Assembly: GCA_003158675.1 (NCBI GenBank)
Contig: PMKN01000040.1
Location: 8,590-64,554 of the forward strand
Length of the DNA stretch: 55,965 nucleotides
Source: Chloroflexota bacterium
Lineage (GTDB): Bacteria; Chloroflexota; Limnocylindria; Limnocylindrales; CSP1-4
Direction of reading: 5' to 3'
The position numbers and the translations under genes are program-made. This document shows positions 28,940 through 37,513 of this stretch, piece by piece; position 1 is the first letter of the stretch, and the number at the start of each line of letters is the position of its first letter. Below the pieces are notes generated by a model. That model saw nothing but the letters and a program-made list of their open reading frames with translations, was not told the DNA's origin and did not search any database.

Positions 28940-29599
28940 GTGATCGACCCCACGGCTCGGGTGCACCCGTCCGCCGACATCGAGAAGGACGTATCGGTCG
29001 GACCAAGGACGAGCGTCTGGCACCGAGCGGTCCTCCGGAATGGAGCCACCTTAGGGGCGGAATGCGTGATCGGTCGAGACGCATTCATCGATGAGGGCGT
29101 CCGGCTCGGCGATCGTGTCAAAGTCCAGAACGGAGCTCTCGTCTACCACGGTGTGACCGTCGGCAACGGCGTCTTCATCGGCCCAGGCGCCATCATGACG
29201 AACGACCGCTATCCCAGAGCGATAACCGCCACCGGCGACCTGGCCCGCGCGGACGATTGGACCGTCAGCCCGATCCAGCTCCTGGATGGCTGTTCGATCG
29301 GCGCTGGAGCCGTCATCGTGGCCGGGACGACGGTCGGGCATTTCGCTACCGTCGGCGCTGGGGCTGTAGTCACCCGCGATGTCCCCGACTTCGCGCTCGT
29401 AGCCGGCAATCCGGCTCGGCGCCTGGGCTGGGTGTGCGCCTGCGGCGCCCGCCTCAACGACGAGATGGGCCGGCCGGCGTCCCCCAACCCGGTCCCGGAT
29501 GCCTCTCTCGGCTGCGCGAGCTGCGGCCGAAGATACGCTTTCGATCCACAAACGGGCGCGCTCGAGGAGCGGCGCGCCGCGAACCTAGGAGACGCATGA
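28940..29599 (+). CDS. wbpD: UDP-2-acetamido-3-amino-glucuronate N-acetyltransferase (WbpD/WlbB type)
   Basis: 219 residues. Left-handed beta-helix of hexapeptide repeats (ARVHPSADIEKDVSVGPRTSVW, GARVKV-like DRVKVQNGALVYHGVTVGNGVFIGPGAIMTND) with a loop carrying the catalytic His, ending PARRLGWVCACGARL as in WbpD/WlbB. After that a short zinc-site tail, CACG ... CASC, as in many family members. Transfers acetyl from acetyl-CoA to the 3-amino group made by WbpB/WbpE. GTG 28940 is chosen for CAGGAG six nt upstream. The stop overlaps the next start (ATGA). Confidence 0.88.
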   Translation: MIDPTARVHPSADIEKDVSVGPRTSVWHRAVLRNGATLGAECVIGRDAFIDEGVRLGDRVKVQNGALVYHGVTVGNGVFIGPGAIMTNDRYPRAITATGDLARADDWTVSPIQLLDGCSIGAGAVIVAGTTVGHFATVGAGAVVTRDVPDFALVAGNPARRLGWVCACGARLNDEMGRPASPNPVPDASLGCASCGRRYAFDPQTGALEERRAANLGDA

Positions 29600-30708
29600 T
29601 GATCCCTCCCGCCCGTCCCGATCTAGGCCCTGAGGAGGAAGCGGCCGTCGTCGAAGTCCTCCGCAGCGGCATGATCGCCGGCGGCCGCAAGGTCGCCGAG
29701 TTCGAGGCACGATGGGCGGAGTTCTGCGGCGCGAAGCACGCGCTGGCCATGTCGAACGGCACGACGGCACTGATGTCGATCTTCGCCGGACTGGCTCTGG
29801 GGCCGGGCGATGAGGTGATCACCGTCGCTCACACGTTCAACGCCACGGTCAGTTCGATCCTCTACACCGGCGCCTCCCCGGTCTTTGTCGACATCGAGCC
29901 GGATACGTACCTGATGGACGCCGGCCGCATCGAGGCCGCGATCACCCCTCGCACGCGAGCAGTCTGCCCGGTCAGCCTCTTCGGCGTCGTGGCGGACATG
30001 GATGCCATCCAGGCGATCGCCGACAGGCACGGTCTCGCGGTGGTCGAAGACGCCTGCCAGGCCCATGGGGCGATGTATCGGGGGCGACGTGCGGGCAGCT
30101 TCGGCTACGCCGCATTCAGCCTCTACGGCACCAAGAACATGACTACCGGCGAGGGCGGCTTCGTCAACACCAACGACGACCGCCTGGCCGAGTGGATCAA
30201 GTTGTACCGCAACCAGGGCATGGCGCAGCGATACCACCACGACATTCTGGGCTACAACTTCCGCATGACCGACATCGCCGCGGCCATCGGCCTGGTCCAG
30301 CTCGACAAGCTCGAGCGGAACACGGCCCGTCGCCAGGCTATCGCGAAACGGTACGAGGACGCCTTCGCGGACCTGCCGGTCAAGCTGCCCGTGTGCCCCG
30401 AGGGTCGGACGCACGTGTACCACCAGTACACCATCTCGGTCGGCCCGGATCGTGACACGATCGTCGATGAGATGAGGGAAGCCGGCGTCATGTGCGGCGT
30501 CTACTACCCGATCCCATGCCACAAGGCGCCGTACGTGCTGGAGCTGGGCATCGAGGCGGATCTGCCCGTTACCGATGCCGCGGCGGCGACGAGCATGTCG
30601 CTGCCGATGTACCCCGGTCTGACCGAAGCGGAGCAGGATCAGGTCATCGCATCCCTCCGGGCTTCGGTCGGGCGTCACGCGGTCGTGGCGGCCGAGCCTC
30701 GATCGTGA
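29596..30708 (+). CDS. wbpE: DegT/DnrJ/EryC1 aminotransferase (WbpE type)
   Basis: 370 residues. PLP enzyme expected to aminate the 3-keto group of UDP-GlcNAc-3-keto-uronate. AMSNGTTALMSIFAGL binds the cofactor phosphate; VVEDACQAHGA holds the ring-binding Asp; SLYGTKNMTTGEGG carries the Schiff-base Lys; NFRMTDIAAAIGLVQLDKL and the C-terminal CGVYYPIPCHKAPYV match WbpE/WlbC-type members. ATG 29596 (or the next ATG at 29599) follows AGGAGA. Overlaps the gene before and after by four bases each, so translation is coupled. Confidence 0.92.
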   Translation: MMIPPARPDLGPEEEAAVVEVLRSGMIAGGRKVAEFEARWAEFCGAKHALAMSNGTTALMSIFAGLALGPGDEVITVAHTFNATVSSILYTGASPVFVDIEPDTYLMDAGRIEAAITPRTRAVCPVSLFGVVADMDAIQAIADRHGLAVVEDACQAHGAMYRGRRAGSFGYAAFSLYGTKNMTTGEGGFVNTNDDRLAEWIKLYRNQGMAQRYHHDILGYNFRMTDIAAAIGLVQLDKLERNTARRQAIAKRYEDAFADLPVKLPVCPEGRTHVYHQYTISVGPDRDTIVDEMREAGVMCGVYYPIPCHKAPYVLELGIEADLPVTDAAAATSMSLPMYPGLTEAEQDQVIASLRASVGRHAVVAAEPRS

Positions 30709-31727
30709 GCCCGCCCCTGCGGCTCGGCCTGGTTGGTCTGGGCTCGATGGGCCGCAACCACCTGCGGGTGATCTCGAGCCACCCGGACACGGTTCTGGCG
30801 GCGGTTGCGGACCCCGCGGCGGAGGCGCTCGAAGCCGCGACCTCGCAGACCGGCGCCCAGGGCTTCGAAGACCCCCTCGCCATGATCCAGCGGGCCGAAC
30901 TCGACGGTGTCGTCATCGCCGCTCCGACTACGAACCACACGGCCCTGGCGCTCGCGGCCATCGAGCGAGGGCTGCCGGTGCTCGTCGAGAAGCCGCTCGC
31001 CGCAACGGTCGAGGAGGCCTTGGCAATTGTCGCCGCCGCCCGCGCGCGCGGCGTCCGCATTCAGGTTGGCCACGTCGAGCGGTACAACCCCGCGGTCCTG
31101 GAGATGGGCCGGCTCCTGCGGGCCGGCTGGCTCTCCACGATCTACGCCATCTCCAGCCGGCGCGCCGGCCCATTCCCGGCCCGCATCCGCGACGTGGGCG
31201 TGACGGTGGACCTTGGCACGCACGACGTGGACATGCTTTCCTGGATCGCCGGCGAGCGGCCGACGCGCGTGTACGCGGAAACCGCCCAGCGCATCCACGC
31301 CACACATGAGGACCTCACGTACGGCCTCCTCCACTTTCCTTCCGGCGCGACCGGCTTCCTCGACGTGGACTGGCTCACTCCAGCCAAGCGCCGCAGCCTC
31401 ACCGCGGTCGGCGAGGAGGGTATGTTCGAGCTCGACTATCTGACCCAGAAACTGACCTTCACCCGCTCCAACGTCGAGCGGCCGCAGATGATCTCCGGCT
31501 ACGCTACGACCTTCAGCGGCGACGTGGCCGAGATTCCCGTGGTCAGCATCGAGCCGCTCCGCGCCGAGATGGACGAGTTCGTGCGGGTCCTGCGCACGGG
31601 CGACCGTCCGTACGTGGACGGCGAGGACGGCCTTTGGGCCGTGGCCATTGCCAACGCTCTCCTGACGTCCGCGGCCGAACGGCGGCCGATCGACCTGTCG
31701 GACCTACCTTCGAGGCTCAGCGCCTGA
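30705..31727 (+). CDS. wbpB: Gfo/Idh/MocA oxidoreductase (WbpB/WlbA type)
   Basis: 340 residues. NAD-binding LGLVGLGSMGRNHLRV, then VLVEKPLA (the conserved catalytic-site EKP motif), GHVERYNPAV, and VDLGTHDVDMLSWIAG. Expected to oxidise UDP-GlcNAc-uronate at C3. The position between the aminotransferase and UDP-sugar dehydrogenase supports this over a generic sugar oxidoreductase. GTG 30705 overlaps the wbpE stop; its stop (TGA 31725-31727) shares one base with ATG 31727 of the next gene. Confidence 0.88.
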   Translation: MSPPLRLGLVGLGSMGRNHLRVISSHPDTVLAAVADPAAEALEAATSQTGAQGFEDPLAMIQRAELDGVVIAAPTTNHTALALAAIERGLPVLVEKPLAATVEEALAIVAAARARGVRIQVGHVERYNPAVLEMGRLLRAGWLSTIYAISSRRAGPFPARIRDVGVTVDLGTHDVDMLSWIAGERPTRVYAETAQRIHATHEDLTYGLLHFPSGATGFLDVDWLTPAKRRSLTAVGEEGMFELDYLTQKLTFTRSNVERPQMISGYATTFSGDVAEIPVVSIEPLRAEMDEFVRVLRTGDRPYVDGEDGLWAVAIANALLTSAAERRPIDLSDLPSRLSA

Positions 31728-33157
31728 TGACCATCGTCTCCAGCCCCTCGCGTGTCCCGAGCTTCCTTGGCGGCACGATCACCCCACCGGTCAATGCGTG
31801 TGCCCACGGCAAGCCCCGCTCGGCTTCGCCCTGGATGGGTGAACCGGGCACGGTCGGGCGGGCCGTGGTCGTCGGCGCGGGCAAGATGGGTCTGCCCCTG
31901 GCGGTTCAGTTCGCCCGCCACGGCTGGGACGTCACGGCCGTCGACGTGAACCCGGACGTGGTCGCGGCGGTCAACGCCGGCCACTCACACGTAACAGAGG
32001 AACCTGGCCTGGCCGAGGGAGTCGCGGAAGTCCACGCCGCGGGTCGCCTGCGCGCCACCACGGACGCAGCCGCGGCCGCTCGCGCGGCAGATGTCGCGGT
32101 GCTGATCGTGCCAGTCATGCTCGACGACGCCCACCAGCCGGATTACCGCTACATGGATTCGGCCGTGGAGTCGATCTCGGGCGGCGTCCATGCCGGGCTG
32201 ACGGTCATCTTCGAAACCACTCTCCCCGTCGGCGACACCCGCGGCCGCTTCCTGCCCCGGCTCGAAGCCGCCGCCGGCTTGCACGGCGACGAGGATCTGT
32301 TCGTTGCCTTCTCGCCGGAGCGGCTCTATTCGGGCGCGGTCTTCGCCAACCTGGCCACGTACCCCAAGCTCGTCGGCGGCATCGGCCCCGAATCCACGCG
32401 CCGAGCCGCCGTCTTCTACGACTCCGTCCTGGACGCCGAGATCGTGGCTATGAGCTGCGCCGAGGCCGCCGAGTTCAGCAAGCTCGCAGACACGACCTAT
32501 CGCGACGTGAACATCGCCCTGGCCAACGAGTTCGCCCGGGTCGCGGACCGCGTCGGTGTCGACGTCCAGGAAGTCATCGCCGCAGCGAACAGCCAGCCCT
32601 ACTCGCACATCCACCAACCTGGCATCGGCGTCGGCGGACACTGCATCCCGGTCTACCCGCATCTTCTACTGAGCCGCGCCCCGGATCTCGAGGTCGTGGC
32701 CACGGCCCGCCGCACCAACGACGCCCAGGTCGGCAACGCCATCAAGTCGCTCGAGACCCAGCTCGGCGGGCTGGACGACGCCCCCATCCTGGTGCTCGGC
32801 CTGACCTACCGCGAGAACGTCAAAGAGCTGGCATATTCGCGCGCCCTGCCGCTGATCGACCGGCTCGGGTTCCACGGCGCCGAGGTCTGGGCCTACGACC
32901 CGCTCCTCTCGGACGAGGAAGTGGAACGTAACTGCGCCAGACCATACCGCTGGGGCGATCCGGGTCCGTTCCGGGCCATCGTCACCCAGACCGGCGACAA
33001 GCTCTGGCGGGCGATGGACTTCTCGCTCTTCCCGCAACTCGAGGTGCTCTACGACGGGCGCAACAGCCTGCGCGAGGTCGAGCTGCCGGCGGCAGTGCGC
33101 TATGTCGGTATCGGGGTTCAGGCGGCCACGCGGCGTCGAGCCGCCGCTCCCCGGTAG
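31727..33157 (+). CDS. wbpA: UDP-N-acetyl-hexosamine 6-dehydrogenase (WbpA/WecC type)
   Basis: 476 residues. Rossmann motif AVVVGAGKMGLPLAVQFA near residue 45, after an unusual ~40-residue N-terminal extension. FSPERLYSG, EFSKLADTTYRDVNIALANEFA (catalytic Lys/Asn helix), GIGVGGHCIPVYP with the nucleophilic Cys, and LGLTYRENVKELAYSRA are the UDP-glucose/GDP-mannose dehydrogenase family motifs. Probably oxidises UDP-GlcNAc to UDP-GlcNAcA using two NAD. Start ATG 31727 touches the preceding stop; a frame open further upstream lies within wbpB and is not used. Confidence 0.92.
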   Translation: MTIVSSPSRVPSFLGGTITPPVNACAHGKPRSASPWMGEPGTVGRAVVVGAGKMGLPLAVQFARHGWDVTAVDVNPDVVAAVNAGHSHVTEEPGLAEGVAEVHAAGRLRATTDAAAAARAADVAVLIVPVMLDDAHQPDYRYMDSAVESISGGVHAGLTVIFETTLPVGDTRGRFLPRLEAAAGLHGDEDLFVAFSPERLYSGAVFANLATYPKLVGGIGPESTRRAAVFYDSVLDAEIVAMSCAEAAEFSKLADTTYRDVNIALANEFARVADRVGVDVQEVIAAANSQPYSHIHQPGIGVGGHCIPVYPHLLLSRAPDLEVVATARRTNDAQVGNAIKSLETQLGGLDDAPILVLGLTYRENVKELAYSRALPLIDRLGFHGAEVWAYDPLLSDEEVERNCARPYRWGDPGPFRAIVTQTGDKLWRAMDFSLFPQLEVLYDGRNSLREVELPAAVRYVGIGVQAATRRRAAAPR

Positions 33158-33169
33158 CCGGTACGTACG

Positions 33170-34303
33170 GTGCGACTCGTCAGCGTCGTCGGCACGCGAC
33201 CGCAGCTGATCAAGGCCGCCGCCCTGCAGCCGCTGCTGCGCCGCGAACACGAGGAGATCTTCGTCGACACTGGCCAGCACTACGACGACGCAATGGCCGG
33301 CGACTTCTTCGTCGAGCTCGGTCTTGAGCCACCTGACCACTCGCTGGGAGTCGGCGGCGGCGGACACGGCGACCAGACTGGCCGGATGCTGATGGCTCTC
33401 GAACCGCTGCTGACTGCCTCCGCCCCGGACGCCGTGGTGGTCTACGGCGACACTAATTCCACCCTCGCCGGCGCGCTGGCGGCAGCGAAGCTCGGAATTC
33501 CTGTGGCTCACATCGAGGCGGGCCTGCGCAGTTTCGACAGCCACATGCCCGAAGAGATCAACCGCGTGGTGGCGGACCATCTATCTACCTGGCTCTTCGC
33601 CCCAACACCGACGGCCGTAGCCAACCTCGCGGCCGAGGGCATATCCCATGGCGTCCACGAGGTCGGCGACCTGATGCAGGACCTGGCGGCGCGGATCTCG
33701 GTCGAGGTGCGCCGGCCCTCCGCGCTCGCGGCGATCGCGTCGCGCCTGGACCTGCCGATCGTCACCGGCGGATATTTGTACGCCACCGTCCACCGCGCCG
33801 AGAACCGGAGCCCCGAGGCACTGGCGGCATGGACGGCCCTCTTCGAAGCCGTCGCCACGACCGGCCGGCCGATCGTCCTCGCGCTCCATCCCGGCACGCG
33901 AGTTGCGCTCGAGGCCGCCCGCGTCGAGCTTCCGGCCGGTGTGATCGCCATCGAGCCGCAGGGATATCGGACTTCGCTTGCGCTGCAGCTGCATGCGGCT
34001 GCGGTCCTGACCGACTCCGGCGGCATCCAGCGCGAGTCGGCCTGGCTCGGAGTCCCCTGCCTGGTCCTGCGCGACAGGACGGAGTGGGTCGAAACGGTCG
34101 GAGGGCCAGGCAGCTCGGCGGTGTTGGTCGGCCTGGACACCGCGCTGGCGTTGCGCGAGCTCCGCAGCCGCGCGCCGGAGGCCCGCTCGGCGGCTCAGGC
34201 GACCGACCGCGCGGAGAGCCTCCACCTGGCGGGTTCCGGCGCCGCCGAGCGCATCTCGTCGACGCTCAGATCCGCGACGCAGCACTCGGGGTCGCCGGCA
34301 TGA
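33170..34303 (+). CDS. wbpI: UDP-GlcNAc(3NAc)A/UDP-GlcNAc 2-epimerase (WbpI/WecB type)
   Basis: 377 residues, normal family length. VVGTRPQLIKAAALQPLL, DTGQHYDDAM, VYGDTNSTLAGALAA, HIEAGLRSFD followed by MPEEINR, YATVHRAENR and LTDSGGIQRE are all signatures of non-hydrolysing UDP-GlcNAc 2-epimerases. The four pathway genes just upstream argue for UDP-GlcNAc3NAcA (WbpI) rather than plain UDP-GlcNAc (WecB) as substrate; the sequence alone does not decide. GTG start 12 bases after wbpA; four-base ATGA overlap with the glycosyltransferase downstream. Confidence 0.9.
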   Translation: MRLVSVVGTRPQLIKAAALQPLLRREHEEIFVDTGQHYDDAMAGDFFVELGLEPPDHSLGVGGGGHGDQTGRMLMALEPLLTASAPDAVVVYGDTNSTLAGALAAAKLGIPVAHIEAGLRSFDSHMPEEINRVVADHLSTWLFAPTPTAVANLAAEGISHGVHEVGDLMQDLAARISVEVRRPSALAAIASRLDLPIVTGGYLYATVHRAENRSPEALAAWTALFEAVATTGRPIVLALHPGTRVALEAARVELPAGVIAIEPQGYRTSLALQLHAAAVLTDSGGIQRESAWLGVPCLVLRDRTEWVETVGGPGSSAVLVGLDTALALRELRSRAPEARSAAQATDRAESLHLAGSGAAERISSTLRSATQHSGSPA

Positions 34304-35535
34304 CTGCGCGTCAGAAGCGCCCGATTCTGATGGTCGTGCACTCCTACTACGAAGAGGACCCTCGCGTTCGCCGCGAGGCGGAGTCGCTCGTGGCCGCCGG
34401 CTGGGATGTCGACGTCATCGGGCTTCAGCGCCCCGGCGAGACCATGACCGCGACCGTCGCCGGCGTGAACGTCCGCCGCCTGCCGGTGCGCCGCCACCAG
34501 GGCGCGGGCCTGCCGGTGTACCTGGCCGAGTACGGGGCGTTCCTCGTGCGGGCAATGCTCGCCGCGGCACGGGCTCAGCGGCGTCGCCGCTACGGCATGG
34601 TCCAGGTTCACACGCTACCCGACTACCTGGTCTTCGCGGCCCTGCCGCTCAAGCTCGTCGGCGTGCCGGTACTGTTGGACCTTCATGAGGCCATGCCGGA
34701 GTTCTTCCGCGGCCGCTTTCCCAAGGCCGCCAACCCGATCTCGTACAAGCTCCTGCTTCTCCAGGAACGGATGTCGATTGGCCTGGCGGACGAGCTTTTG
34801 ACCGTCAACGAGCCCCTCGCAGAACGCCTGCGCAAGCGCGGCGCAGACCCGGACCGCCTGACCGTGGTGATGAACAGCCCGGACCTGCGGCTCTTCTCGC
34901 CGGCCGCGCATGCGCAGCGCGAGTTCATGGCCGACGGAGTGCTGCGCCTCGTGTACGCGGGCGCGATCACGCCCACATACGAGCTGGATGTCGTCCTTCG
35001 CGCGGTGGCCGAGATGCGGCGCGAGCGACCGTCGCTGAAGGTTTCGGCAACACTCTATGGACGTGGCGACGCGGAAGGTCCGCTCAAAGACCTGGCTCGG
35101 GAGTTGGGCATCGCAGAGTGTCTGGAGATGCCTGGCCGAATCCCGATCGATGACGTAGCCGCCGCCATCGCCGGGGCTGACATTGGCATCGCCGCCACCA
35201 GGCTGGACGCCTACTCGGAGGTGAGCCTCTCCACGAAGGTCCTCGAGTACGGCGCGATGGAGAAGCCGGTCGTGGCGACTCGGCTGCCCACGGTCGAACT
35301 GTATTTCGGCCAGGACACTCTCTCGCTCTATGAACCGGGAGATCCGGCATCTCTGGCGAAGGCGATCCTGCACATCGTCGACGACCCCGCCGACCGCAAG
35401 GACCGCGTGGCGCGGACTGCGGCTCGGGTCGCGGAACTCGGCTGGGGCCACCAGGCGGTGGCTTATCACGCGGTGGTGAGCAGGCTTGCCGAGCGTCGCA
35501 GCCGCAAACTGACTGGGCCGGTAGCGGTCGATTGA
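34300..35535 (+). CDS. Family 4 glycosyltransferase
   Basis: 411 residues. ILMVVHSYYEEDPRVRREAESL at the N-terminus, VLLDLHEAMPEFFRG, and the GT4 donor motif EVSLSTKVLEYGAMEKPVVAT (Glu-x7-Glu). It resembles WbuB/PelF-like transferases that add sugars to polyprenyl-linked acceptors. The ATGA overlap with the epimerase gene puts it in the same transcript, so the ManNAc3NAcA-type sugar is its likely donor (inference). A frame open upstream of ATG 34300 overlaps the epimerase and is not used. Confidence 0.9.
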   Translation: MTARQKRPILMVVHSYYEEDPRVRREAESLVAAGWDVDVIGLQRPGETMTATVAGVNVRRLPVRRHQGAGLPVYLAEYGAFLVRAMLAAARAQRRRRYGMVQVHTLPDYLVFAALPLKLVGVPVLLDLHEAMPEFFRGRFPKAANPISYKLLLLQERMSIGLADELLTVNEPLAERLRKRGADPDRLTVVMNSPDLRLFSPAAHAQREFMADGVLRLVYAGAITPTYELDVVLRAVAEMRRERPSLKVSATLYGRGDAEGPLKDLARELGIAECLEMPGRIPIDDVAAAIAGADIGIAATRLDAYSEVSLSTKVLEYGAMEKPVVATRLPTVELYFGQDTLSLYEPGDPASLAKAILHIVDDPADRKDRVARTAARVAELGWGHQAVAYHAVVSRLAERRSRKLTGPVAVD

Positions 35536-35632
35536 CGCCCCAGCGCTCTCCACGACGGATCAGGCGTTGGGCCGGCGCCATTCCGCGCGGCTCGCAGGTA
35601 ACGCCGCCCGCCGGTACGGCAGCGGAATGCGG

Positions 35633-35638
35633 TAGCAT
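35633..35638 (+). promoter_or_regulatory. Candidate -10 box for the foldase gene
   Basis: TAGCAT, with transcription predicted near 35645 and a ~50-nt leader to ATG 35696. The sequence between 35536 and 35632 shows no gene. Confidence 0.45.
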
Positions 35639-35695
35639 ACGGCCTCGTCACCCCGGTGTGCTGTGCCGGGACTCAGTTCGAACCAGGACGCCCAG

Positions 35696-37498
35696 ATGAC
35701 CTTTCGGACCCCTGCCACGAAGCCCACCCGCCGTCGGAAGCGCCAGTCCGACGTTCGGCGCTCCGTGTTGTTCAACATCGCCTTCAGCGTTGCCACTGTG
35801 GCGGCCGTGGCGCTTCTCGGAGGCGTGCTGTTTGCCAACTGGTACTCCGACCACGGCGCTCCCATCGGTTCGGTAAACGGCGTCGCTATCAGCAAGGACG
35901 CGGTCCGGGATCGGGCCGCGGTCAACCTCGCGCGCTACCAGCGCCAGGTGGACTACTACGGGACTATGCGCAACCTGGGTCAGATCACCACAACGGACTA
36001 CTCCGGTGTCACCAGCCCCATCACCAGCTCAGAGGACCCCTCCTCGCTGTATTCGGAGGCGCTGACCCAGCTGACAGAGGATCTGACTCTGCAGCAATAC
36101 GCCAGCCAGCAAGGCATTTCCGTCAGCGATGCGGACGTCGACGCCCAGATCGTGAAGGACTCCACCATTCCGGAGATGCGCTACGTCAAGGTCATAGCCG
36201 TCTCGCCCGCCTCAACGTTGCCGTCCTCGGTGCCCACGGCCGCGCAGGTGACGGCGGCCCAGACCACGGCCCAGGGATACCTGGACTCAATCAAGTCCGG
36301 GGCCAAGAAATGGGACGACGTCGCCAAGGTGGCGACCGCCAATCTCCCCTTCGGAACCAGTGGCATGGGCGAGCTCGGGCTGATGTCGCGTGACCAATCG
36401 AACCTCGAGCAGACCCTGACCGACGCCATCTTCGGCCTCGCCAAGGCGAACGATATGACCACTGTCATAAAGGGCGAGGACGGAGTCTTCCGCTTTGCCA
36501 CGGTCACAGAGATAGTCGCCACCTCGGTCGACAACGGCTGGAAGGACGCCGTCGACTCGGCCTCCAGCTCAGACGGATACCGCAGCTTCGCTCGGGCGGA
36601 GGCACTCAAGGCGGCCGTCAAGACAGCCGTCGAGAGCAAGCTCGTGACCGGGTCCTCGACCAGCCGCCACGTCTCTGAGATTTACATCGCGAGCGGCTTT
36701 GGCCAGGCCGGCGACGGCGACGAGATCAAGACCAAGATGATGGTCTTCGCCCCCAGCCACCAGCCGTCGGGGGCTTCGGCCCTGGACCCAACTACGGATC
36801 AAACCTGGGCCGACGCCAAGACACGGGCTGACGCTGCGTACGCCGCGCTGCAGAAGGATCCGACCCAGTTCGCCACCCTGGCGTCCGATACCACGAACAA
36901 CGACGACACGAACGCCTCCAGCGTGCCCGGCGGCGACTACCCCTGGCTGCCCAGCTCATTCTTCAGCGGAGACCCGAGCAGTGGAGCAGGGCTCGGTATG
37001 ACGAACGTCGCCACGGCCATCTTCGCTCCAGATCTCAAGGTCGGCGTCATGGCCCCCATCCTGGAGCCCACGATGGGCTATGTGGTCGTGGACTTCCTCG
37101 GCAGGCGGCCATCCGCCGCGCAGCGCATCGCCGATGCCCAGATCGCGCTGAACACGGGATCCGGCTTCAGCGACGTCGCCGCAAGGTACTCGGAAGGACC
37201 CGAGGCCGGGAGCGGCGGCGACCTGGGTTGGGTCGCCCGATACCAGTACTCATCGGATCTCGAGGACGCCATATTCCAGGCCCCCATCGGCGGCCTGAGC
37301 CGGATGGTTCAATCCGGCGGCGGATACTACCTGTTCAAGGTGACTGAGGAGGCGACCAGGGTCCCTGACGCCACCCAACAGGCGGCTCTGAAGAAGGCCG
37401 CGTTCAACACCTGGCTGTCCAATCTGACCGGCGCCGCCAACGTCTGGACGGATTCGGCAGGCCTGACGGCCATCACCCCGGCCTCGCCCTCGCCTTAG
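35696..37498 (+). CDS. Membrane-anchored parvulin-type peptidyl-prolyl isomerase
   Basis: 600 residues. Arg/Lys-rich N-terminus then one membrane helix (about 25-46), so a signal anchor with an extracytoplasmic body. A SurA_N-like helical part (SVNGVAISKDAVRDRAAVNLARYQ; GISVSDADVDAQI) and two parvulin-like segments: a divergent one (AQGYLDSIKSGAKKWDDVA ... GMGELGLMS) and a better one near the C-terminus (NTGSGFSDVAARYSEG, GSGGDLGWV, DAIFQAPIGGLSRMVQSGGGYYLFKV). Homologues (PrsA, SurA) assist folding of exported proteins, which suits the secreted proteins in this window. ATG 35696 has CAGGA upstream; an in-frame GTG at 35663 is a weaker choice. mazG follows 15 bases later. Confidence 0.88.
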   Translation: MTFRTPATKPTRRRKRQSDVRRSVLFNIAFSVATVAAVALLGGVLFANWYSDHGAPIGSVNGVAISKDAVRDRAAVNLARYQRQVDYYGTMRNLGQITTTDYSGVTSPITSSEDPSSLYSEALTQLTEDLTLQQYASQQGISVSDADVDAQIVKDSTIPEMRYVKVIAVSPASTLPSSVPTAAQVTAAQTTAQGYLDSIKSGAKKWDDVAKVATANLPFGTSGMGELGLMSRDQSNLEQTLTDAIFGLAKANDMTTVIKGEDGVFRFATVTEIVATSVDNGWKDAVDSASSSDGYRSFARAEALKAAVKTAVESKLVTGSSTSRHVSEIYIASGFGQAGDGDEIKTKMMVFAPSHQPSGASALDPTTDQTWADAKTRADAAYAALQKDPTQFATLASDTTNNDDTNASSVPGGDYPWLPSSFFSGDPSSGAGLGMTNVATAIFAPDLKVGVMAPILEPTMGYVVVDFLGRRPSAAQRIADAQIALNTGSGFSDVAARYSEGPEAGSGGDLGWVARYQYSSDLEDAIFQAPIGGLSRMVQSGGGYYLFKVTEEATRVPDATQQAALKKAAFNTWLSNLTGAANVWTDSAGLTAITPASPSP

Positions 37499-37513
37499 CC
37501 TGAGCAGGCAAAC

